Positions 58,652 through 64,000 of a stretch of DNA of 64,000 nt are shown here, in pieces. Numbering within the stretch: the first letter of the stretch is position 1; each line of letters begins with the position of its first letter. Source of the stretch: Tellurirhabdus bombi (lineage in GTDB: Bacteria; Bacteroidota; Bacteroidia; Cytophagales; Spirosomataceae); the NCBI RefSeq assembly GCF_021484805.1, contig NZ_CP090557.1:1-64000 (forward strand), read 5' to 3'. The notes beneath the pieces were generated by a model. The model ran no database searches. It was not told where the DNA came from and saw only the letters and a list, made by a program, of their open reading frames with translations. The translations under genes were made by a program, and so were the position numbers.

Positions 58652-59302
58652 ATGCGCTTTACCGACCAACTCTGGCAGCAAATTAAGCCTATTTACGAAG
58701 CAATTCTAGCCCACGGCTTTGTGCGCGATCTCGGTGCCGGAACGCTGCCAGCGACTCATTTTCAGTACTATATCCAGCAAGATGCGCTTTACCTGACTGA
58801 TTTCAGCCGGGCACTGGCGCAACTGGCCGTTAAAGCTGATACGCCCGCCGATATTCTTTTGCTGACGCAATTTGCTGAGAACGCCATCCGCGTGGAGCGG
58901 GTGCTGCACGAGACGTATTTTTCGTTGTACGCAATTCAGCCGGATACCCGGAAAAAACCAGCCTGTTTTGCCTATACCCAGTTTTTGCTGGCCACGGCTT
59001 CGGTTCAGTCGCTGGCCGTTGGGGCGGCGGCGGTTTTGCCTTGTTTCTGGATATACCGCGAAGTTGGGAAGCATATTTACGCCCACGCCGCCCGCCAGAA
59101 TCCGTATCAGGCCTGGATCGATACCTACGCAGGCGAAGCCTTTGACGAAGTAGTCACCCAGATGCTTGACCTCACCGACCGACTGGCCAGTGAAGCGAGT
59201 CCGGCAGAGCGCGAAAAAATGGCCGAAGCGTTCCAGACATCTAGCCGATTGGAGTGGCTTTTCTGGAATGATGCCTACACGCTCAACCAGTGGCCCGTTT
59301 AA
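58652..59302 (+). CDS. tenA: TenA-family aminopyrimidine aminohydrolase / thiaminase II
   Basis: This 216-residue all-helical protein begins FTDQLWQQIKPIYEAILAHG, FVRDLGAGTLPATHFQYYIQ, and QDALYLTDFSRALAQLA. AAAVLPCFWIYREVG carries the catalytic-type Cys, and DTYAGEAFDEVV carries the acidic residue. TenA hydrolyses aminopyrimidine breakdown products of thiamine to HMP for salvage through ThiD and ThiE. It is 12 bases after thiD. Its stop overlaps the stop of the convergent cobaltochelatase motor gene by 4 bases. Confidence 0.93.
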   Translation: MRFTDQLWQQIKPIYEAILAHGFVRDLGAGTLPATHFQYYIQQDALYLTDFSRALAQLAVKADTPADILLLTQFAENAIRVERVLHETYFSLYAIQPDTRKKPACFAYTQFLLATASVQSLAVGAAAVLPCFWIYREVGKHIYAHAARQNPYQAWIDTYAGEAFDEVVTQMLDLTDRLASEASPAEREKMAEAFQTSSRLEWLFWNDAYTLNQWPV

Positions 59303-61224
59303 GCCCGAACCCGCCCCGATACCGTTCGGGTGATGCTTTCCGCCGATAATTCTTCGAGCGACAAGCAATCAGCGCCTAGCACTTTAGCTAATTCAGCGGC
59401 ACGGCCCAGGCGTAAAAAGTCAGTGTCGGTATCGAGCACCAAAGCCGGGATTTCATTTTTTCGGAGCTGCGCCGCCAGTTCGACCGTCTGCTGCCAGGCA
59501 TCCCCACCGCCTGGCAGCGGTACGTTGGCCTTACCATCGCTGAGAATCACCAACAGCGGCTGACGCGCATCCGCCCGGTTATTTTTCTGCAACGCCTGCG
59601 CGGCCAGCCACAAGGCATGAGGCAACGGCGTCCGACCACCCGTGGGCAGGCTTCGCATGGCCTGCTCGGCCAGATCAACGCTTTGGGTAGGTTCCAGAAT
59701 CACCTGCGCTTCGATACCCCGAAACGCAATCACGCCAACGGCATCCCGACGCTGGTAGGCATCCGTCAGCAGGCTCAGCACGCTTCCTTTGACCGCCTCC
59801 ATCCGACGACTGGCCGCCATCGAACCCGAGGCATCGACCACAAACAGAATCAGATTGCCGGTTTTCCCGCTACGTATATTCTGGTGAAAATCATCGCGCG
59901 TAATCTGCCAGTTATCGGCATCCCGAAACAGGGATTGTTGAATAGTCGCCGAGACGGCCACGTCGGTCGGCGCGGCATCGGGCACTGTCCGAATGACCGT
60001 TCCCCGCTGCGCCTGCCGGGTCTGGCTGCGCCGTCCCAGCGGAGCGAGTTGCGAAACGGCGTCTGTATCCACCGTGATGGTGGGCGTTTCCGTTACGGGC
60101 ATTACGCCAAAAACTTCTTCTTTCGAGTCTGGCGATTCGTTTTCGGCTTGGTTACCCGGGGAATTTTCCGCTGGTTCATTGGCTTCCGCACTTTCTTCCT
60201 GACGCTGAGACGGAGGTGGTGGCGGGGGCTGATTCATGAGCTCATCCAGCTTGTTATCGGGTAAACGACTTTCTTCAAACGGTTTTTTCCGCTGCCGATG
60301 CGCCAATACCAGCTCGGCAGCCTGCCGCACATCGTCACCCGTTACGGTGGTTCGGCCCGCCAAAGCGGCCAGCGTCAGGCTTGTTTTGTAGAGGACAATA
60401 TCCGCCCGCAAGCTGCTGACATTCAGTTCCGTACAAAGCTGACTAATCAGCGTCAATAAGCCGTCGGATAGGCTTACCGAGGGCAATAACTGCCGCGCGT
60501 TCTGAATTTGCTGCTGCAAGGTTTGCTGTTCCTGCGCCCATTTTGCCGCAAAAGCTACCGAATCAGTTTCAAACGCAATGCGTCGCCGCACCACTTCCGT
60601 CCGTTCGGTTACATCGCGTGGGGCCTCCACGTCGACCATCAAGCCAAAACGATCCAGAAATTGAGGGCGCAAATTTCCTTCCTCGGGGTTCATGGTCCCG
60701 ATGAGCGTAAAACGGGCCGGATGGCTGACCGAAAGGCCTTCGCGCTGCACGGTGTTCACGCCCATCGCGGCCACGTCCAGCAATACGTCCACCAAATGAT
60801 CCGGCAACAAATTGACTTCATCGATATACAAAATGCCCCGGTGCGCCGTTGCCAGCAGACCCGGTTGCAGTTTTTTCTTCCGCTCGACCAACACGCCTTC
60901 CAGATCCAGGCTGCCTAGTACGCGGTCTTCGGTAGCGCCCAGCGGCAGGGTTACGAACGGAGCCGCCACCGCTTCCACGGACCAGTCGGGTTGCTGACAG
61001 GCCTCGCAAATGTCCAGCGGCTGGTCAGGTGCGCAATTGAACCTCGATCCGGCCACTCGCTGCATGAGCGGCAGGATGTCGGCCAGACCACGCGCCGCCG
61101 TACTTTTCGCCGTGCCTTTCTCGCCCCGAATCAGCACGCCACCAATGCCCGGATTGACCGCACAAAGCAGCAGCGCCTGTTTGAGTTTGGATTGCGCGAC
61201 AAGCGCGGAAAAGGGGTAATTCAT
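59299..61224 (-). CDS. Fused ChlI/ChlD-type chelatase subunit (AAA+ motor for cobaltochelatase)
   Basis: This 641-residue protein combines an AAA+ ChlI/BchI-like domain (about 1-330) with a ChlD/BchD-like von Willebrand A domain (about 440-635). The first has VLIRGEKGTAKSTAARGLAD (Walker A), ILYIDEVNLLPDHLVDVLLD (Walker B) and FTLIGTMNPEEGNLRPQFLD. The second has LFVVDASGSMAASRRMEAVK (MIDAS). A Pro-rich acidic linker (PPPPPPSQRQEESAEANEP) joins them. Fusions like this work with CobN to insert Co2+ into hydrogenobyrinate or sirohydrochlorin-type rings using ATP. A magnesium chelatase role is unlikely: no chlorophyll genes are present and cobN lies nearby. Confidence 0.9.
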   Translation of the reverse strand: MNYPFSALVAQSKLKQALLLCAVNPGIGGVLIRGEKGTAKSTAARGLADILPLMQRVAGSRFNCAPDQPLDICEACQQPDWSVEAVAAPFVTLPLGATEDRVLGSLDLEGVLVERKKKLQPGLLATAHRGILYIDEVNLLPDHLVDVLLDVAAMGVNTVQREGLSVSHPARFTLIGTMNPEEGNLRPQFLDRFGLMVDVEAPRDVTERTEVVRRRIAFETDSVAFAAKWAQEQQTLQQQIQNARQLLPSVSLSDGLLTLISQLCTELNVSSLRADIVLYKTSLTLAALAGRTTVTGDDVRQAAELVLAHRQRKKPFEESRLPDNKLDELMNQPPPPPPSQRQEESAEANEPAENSPGNQAENESPDSKEEVFGVMPVTETPTITVDTDAVSQLAPLGRRSQTRQAQRGTVIRTVPDAAPTDVAVSATIQQSLFRDADNWQITRDDFHQNIRSGKTGNLILFVVDASGSMAASRRMEAVKGSVLSLLTDAYQRRDAVGVIAFRGIEAQVILEPTQSVDLAEQAMRSLPTGGRTPLPHALWLAAQALQKNNRADARQPLLVILSDGKANVPLPGGGDAWQQTVELAAQLRKNEIPALVLDTDTDFLRLGRAAELAKVLGADCLSLEELSAESITRTVSGRVRA

Positions 61225-61257
61225 AAATTAATACTATAAAGATGGATGCGCATCAAC

Positions 61258-62124
61258 TTAATGCGTATTTGTATTTCGGTCCTTTTGCCCCAGTTTTATT
61301 TGCTTTCGGTACAGGCTGGGCGACATGCCTTTGTGTTTTTGGAAGAAATTCGTCAGGTGGCTCAGGTCCGAGAAGCCTAGTTCACTAGCAATTTCTTTCA
61401 CGGTAAAATCGCCGTGAGTCAGGCGGGTTTCAACCAGGCTAAGGCGATAACGGGCAATATAATCCCGCAGGGAGACGCCCATCTTTTCCCGAAAATAATC
61501 GCCCAGATACGTAGCCGACAAGTGGAATTTTTCGGCCAGATTGCCGATTTGAATGCTGGACGGATTGTAAATATTGGCGTGGATATAATGCACGATTGCC
61601 GTTATTTTTTCCTGGTAATGATCGGCATTATCAGCCATTAACTGCTTTTTGATGAGCGACAACACGGCATGCGTCAGAAAGAAAATCAACTCATCATTGT
61701 CACTTTTTGAAGCGCTCCACGCCCGGTTTATCAGGCGCATCAGTTGCTCCATTGTTTCTTTATTAAAGCAAGGCTCCGTAATGGAATGGTCTTTGGTTAC
61801 CGCCTGCAATAAAAACGAGTCGATGTAGTGATTCCAGGCCGTTTGGACCTGTACGCTGGCTACGCCTTTCAAGTAAACATTGATAAACTTCAGAACGGTA
61901 AACTCCGTCTCTTCCCTGATCTCGAAAAAATGATAATCGGTTGGACCCAGCAAAAAAAGATTGCCCGCACCATACGGACTATTGATTCCATTCAGGCGGT
62001 GCATTCCGCTGCCTTTGTGAATAAAGGTCAGCTCGAAATGGTTATGGCTATGCTCCGGTAACGACCAGCTACTTACCGAAAAATTACTAACCTCGATGGC
62101 TCGGTGCTGAATGCATTTAATCAT
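61258..62124 (-). CDS. AraC family transcriptional regulator
   Basis: This 288-residue regulator has an N-terminal cupin-like sensor domain (LPEHSHNHFELTFIHKGSGM) and a C-terminal double helix-turn-helix: IQIGNLAEKFHLSATYLGDY, FREKMGVSLRDYIARYRLSL, VKEIASELGFSDLSHLTNFF and QKHKGMSPSLYRKQ. Ligand and targets are unknown. Its promoter touches the start codon, suggesting leaderless mRNA. It is divergent from doxX, so it may control that gene or the neighbouring chelatase genes. Confidence 0.9.
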   Translation of the reverse strand: MIKCIQHRAIEVSNFSVSSWSLPEHSHNHFELTFIHKGSGMHRLNGINSPYGAGNLFLLGPTDYHFFEIREETEFTVLKFINVYLKGVASVQVQTAWNHYIDSFLLQAVTKDHSITEPCFNKETMEQLMRLINRAWSASKSDNDELIFFLTHAVLSLIKKQLMADNADHYQEKITAIVHYIHANIYNPSSIQIGNLAEKFHLSATYLGDYFREKMGVSLRDYIARYRLSLVETRLTHGDFTVKEIASELGFSDLSHLTNFFQKHKGMSPSLYRKQIKLGQKDRNTNTH

Positions 62125-62128
62125 ACGC

Positions 62129-62160
62129 CAAATTTACAACCATTTACCCGCGATTTACAA
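62129..62160 (-). promoter_or_regulatory. Promoter of the AraC gene with no leader
   Basis: The minus strand reads TTG (62158-62160), 21 bases, then TAAATTTG (62129-62136), a perfect -33/-7 pair. The box ends four bases before the ATG at 62124. Confidence 0.6.
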
Positions 62161-62181
62161 TTTTAATGCTTTGACTCACCT

Positions 62182-62189
62182 TAATTTTG
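62182..62189 (+). promoter_or_regulatory. -7 box of the DoxX gene
   Basis: TAATTTTG is a full match, 21 bases before the ATG at 62211. No clear -33 TTG at normal spacing. Confidence 0.45.
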
Positions 62190-62210
62190 TCCCATTAAAC
62201 AACAAGAAAA

Positions 62211-62621
62211 ATGAACAATCAACAACTTGCTTTTATCACTGCCCGCCTGACCGTAGCCATCTGTTTCATCGGACACGGTATCGTCAGACTTCCCAAACTT
62301 CAGGGCTTTAGCGACTGGATGGTCGATTTATTCAGCAAAACTTTCTTACCCGCTCCGTGGGTTCGGGGTTTCAGTTATTTCGTTCCTACCGCTGAGTTGC
62401 TACTCGGTGCTCTTCTGTTTCTCGGCCTGTTTACGCGGGCCAGCATCATGGCGAGTATGCTCCTTTTGCTGGCGCTACTTTTCGGGTCTAATCTGGTCGA
62501 AGAATGGAACTGGATTACCTCTCAGATGATTTACAGCCTGTTTTTCATGTTTCTATTCCAGCATTTGGAACACAATAGCTGGGCGCTGGACAACCTCATA
62601 AAAAGGCCGTCCTTAGCCTGA
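62211..62621 (+). CDS. DoxX family membrane protein
   Basis: This 136-residue protein has four hydrophobic helices in DoxX order: LAFITARLTVAICFIGHGIV, YFVPTAELLLGALLFLGLFT, IMASMLLLLALLFG and MIYSLFFMFLFQHLE. DoxX-type proteins are small membrane subunits linked to quinone/thiosulfate oxidation or redox homeostasis in different bacteria; no enzyme activity can be assigned. The short divergent spacing from the AraC gene suggests AraC control. Confidence 0.85.
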   Translation: MNNQQLAFITARLTVAICFIGHGIVRLPKLQGFSDWMVDLFSKTFLPAPWVRGFSYFVPTAELLLGALLFLGLFTRASIMASMLLLLALLFGSNLVEEWNWITSQMIYSLFFMFLFQHLEHNSWALDNLIKRPSLA

Positions 62622-62633
62622 CCGCGCTGCTTT

Positions 62634-64000
62634 TCACTCGCTCCGGACCTCCAGCATACTTTCACTTTGCAGGTAAACCGCCCGGAGCTTTTCCAGCGTT
62701 TCCGCCAACGGCTCTGCCCACATGCCGCGCTGGGCTGCTTCCAGTAAACGCTCCGCAATGGCGTTCAGCGCCCAGGGATTGTTCTCGGCGAAAAACTGCT
62801 GCATGGCCGGATCGAGGGCGTAAGTTTCGCTTACTTTCTGGTACATCCAGTCGTCAACGACCTGGGCGGTCGCGTCGTAGCCGAACAGGTAATCCACCGT
62901 GGCCGTCAGTTCCAGGCCACCTTTGTAGCCGTGTCGCTGGATGCTTTCGAGCCATTTTGGGTTGACCACCCGCGAACGAAATACCCGCAAGGCTTCTTCC
63001 TTTAAATCGCGCACCACGGGCTGGGCCGGGTTTTGCGAATCGCCAAAATAATGCTTCGGTTGCTGCCCCGTCAGGCTTCGGATGGTGGCGATCATGCCGC
63101 CGTGAAATTGCAGGTAGTCATCGCTATCGAAAATATCGTGTTCGCGGTTGTCCTGATTATGCACCGCCACCTGCACACCCGCCAGCCGCTGCTGAAACTC
63201 CCGGCGAGCATCGACGCCCTGCGCACTTTTCGAATAGGCATACCCGCCCCAATTGACGTAAGCCTGCGCAAAATCAGCATCGGCGTGCCAGTTTTTTTCG
63301 TTGATTAGTGGAAGAATACCGGCTCCGTAACTGCCCGGAGCGGCCCCAAAAATCCGGTAGCTGGCCCGTTCCTCCGCCTCTTCAATAGGCATATCCTGCC
63401 CCTGTAATTCGGCCAGATCGTTGAGGTAATGTTTCCGCACAAAGTTCTGTTCTACTGGCTCATCCAGTGCCAAAACCCGCTGCACGGCTTCGTCCATCAG
63501 CTCGATTAGGTGCGGGAACGCATCGCGGAAAAAGCCACTGATCCGGGTTGTTACGTCGATGCGGGGCCGCCCCAGTTCTTCCAGCGGAATTACGGCGACA
63601 TCCACCACCCGCCGACTTTCTACCTGCCAGACCGGACGCACGCCCAGCAAGGCCAGAATTTCGGCGACGTCATCGCCGTGGGTCCGCATGGCGCTTGTTC
63701 CCCAGATGCTGATGCCGATGCTTTCGGGGTACTGTCCGGTTTCTTTGCGGTGACGTTCCAATACTTCCCGGGCCAACTGCTGCCCCACCTCCCAGGCTGC
63801 CTGCGAAGGCAAAGCTCGCGGATCGACGGCATAGAAATTGCGTCCGGTTGGTAGAATATGCGCCATGCCGCGTGTCGGAGCGCCGCTGGGTCCCGCTGGA
63901 ACATACCCACCCGATAACCCATGCAGCAGATTCGAGATTTCTTCATCCGTGCGGGCCAGATTAGGCAATAGTTGTTCGCAGACGAACAAGAGCGTTTGCC
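62634..64000 (-). CDS. cobN: Cobaltochelatase subunit CobN, C-terminal part (cut by the window end)
   Basis: The last 455 or so codons of a large leftward gene run off the right edge with no start codon needed in the visible part. The sequence has [58 protein letters not shown] (ring-binding region), [16 protein letters not shown] and WGGYAYSK, then [20 protein letters not shown] near the C-terminus. These match CobN/BchH-type chelatase large subunits of about 1250 residues. It inserts cobalt with a ChlI/ChlD motor, encoded 1.4 kb further on in the same direction, with a regulator and a divergent DoxX gene in between. Confidence 0.93.
   Translation of the reverse strand, partial: QTLLFVCEQLLPNLARTDEEISNLLHGLSGGYVPAGPSGAPTRGMAHILPTGRNFYAVDPRALPSQAAWEVGQQLAREVLERHRKETGQYPESIGISIWGTSAMRTHGDDVAEILALLGVRPVWQVESRRVVDVAVIPLEELGRPRIDVTTRISGFFRDAFPHLIELMDEAVQRVLALDEPVEQNFVRKHYLNDLAELQGQDMPIEEAEERASYRIFGAAPGSYGAGILPLINEKNWHADADFAQAYVNWGGYAYSKSAQGVDARREFQQRLAGVQVAVHNQDNREHDIFDSDDYLQFHGGMIATIRSLTGQQPKHYFGDSQNPAQPVVRDLKEEALRVFRSRVVNPKWLESIQRHGYKGGLELTATVDYLFGYDATAQVVDDWMYQKVSETYALDPAMQQFFAENNPWALNAIAERLLEAAQRGMWAEPLAETLEKLRAVYLQSESMLEVRSE

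Noticed and set aside
59617-60264. Open frame of about 215 codons on the plus strand
   Set aside because: Antisense to the vWA and linker part of the chelatase motor gene; arginine-rich and featureless.

Overview
This window looks like chromosomal DNA of an aerobic member of the Bacteroidota, most likely order Cytophagales (Spirosoma/Larkinella-like). I infer this from a type IX secretion plug-domain protein, a DUF3276 protein, a YtxJ-type bacillithiol protein, kdo transferase (Gram-negative outer membrane), the near absence of Shine-Dalgarno sequences, frequent TTG/GTG starts, and many copies of the Bacteroidota promoter -7 box TAnnTTTG in intergenic gaps. I see no rRNA, insertion sequence, prophage, CRISPR array or integration site. 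Coding density is high and gaps are short.

Layout. (1) 1-13.6 kb is housekeeping: the first codons of an epimerase-like gene at the left edge, a SirB1-type transglutaminase-like protein, a phosphopantetheinyl transferase divergent from a WD40 protein, a DivIVA-domain protein, folB, ytxJ, waaA-rsgA, an acyltransferase, a methylmalonyl-CoA epimerase / cystathionine beta-synthase pair, an A-type Fe-S carrier, an acyl-CoA thioesterase, metF and a LuxR-type response regulator. (2) 13.7-17.8 kb holds cobalamin-dependent metH with its own promoter and a SAM-I riboswitch. (3) 17.8-32.3 kb is an envelope region: an SGNH-like membrane protein, a Ppx/GppA phosphatase, a FemAB/GNAT-like protein, then a polysaccharide cluster. 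Its leftward arm is GT4, wecB, methyltransferase, GT4, TylF-like methyltransferase and flippase. Divergent from it are a separate methyltransferase and a rightward arm of FkbM methyltransferase, two glycosyltransferases and a PAP2 phosphatase. (4) 32.4-45.2 kb has pfkA, a YdcF-like protein, a TlpA-like thiol protein, a small lipoprotein, a DUF58 protein, rlpA, DUF3276, ychF, a T9SS plug-domain protein, bestrophin, an ABC-F ATPase, tRNA-Thr(CGT) and a nitroreductase. (5) 45.2-64 kb is a vitamin region. Leftward genes btuF-btuC-btuD-pduO-cobU-cobT-cobS-cobC form an overlapping operon behind a cobalamin riboswitch. Upstream of that riboswitch lie cobQ-cobD-cbiB and a P-loop NTPase gene. A TPP riboswitch controls a rightward thiM-thiE-thiD-tenA salvage operon. 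A fused ChlI/ChlD cobaltochelatase motor and the C-terminal part of cobN (cut by the window end) flank an AraC regulator and a DoxX protein.

How it fits together. B12 import, corrin amidation, aminopropanol arm, nucleotide loop assembly and cobalt insertion are in one place, and B12-dependent MetH plus the methylmalonyl-CoA epimerase are elsewhere in the same window. Three metabolite riboswitches (SAM, cobalamin, TPP) sit directly behind recognisable TAnnTTTG boxes, so promoter, aptamer and operon can be read off the sequence. The most interesting unexplained parts are the P-loop NTPase embedded in the B12 genes, a roughly 90-residue C-terminal extension on the B12 transporter ATPase, and the DivIVA-domain protein with an acidic tail. 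I did not find a defence or wholly novel multi-gene system.
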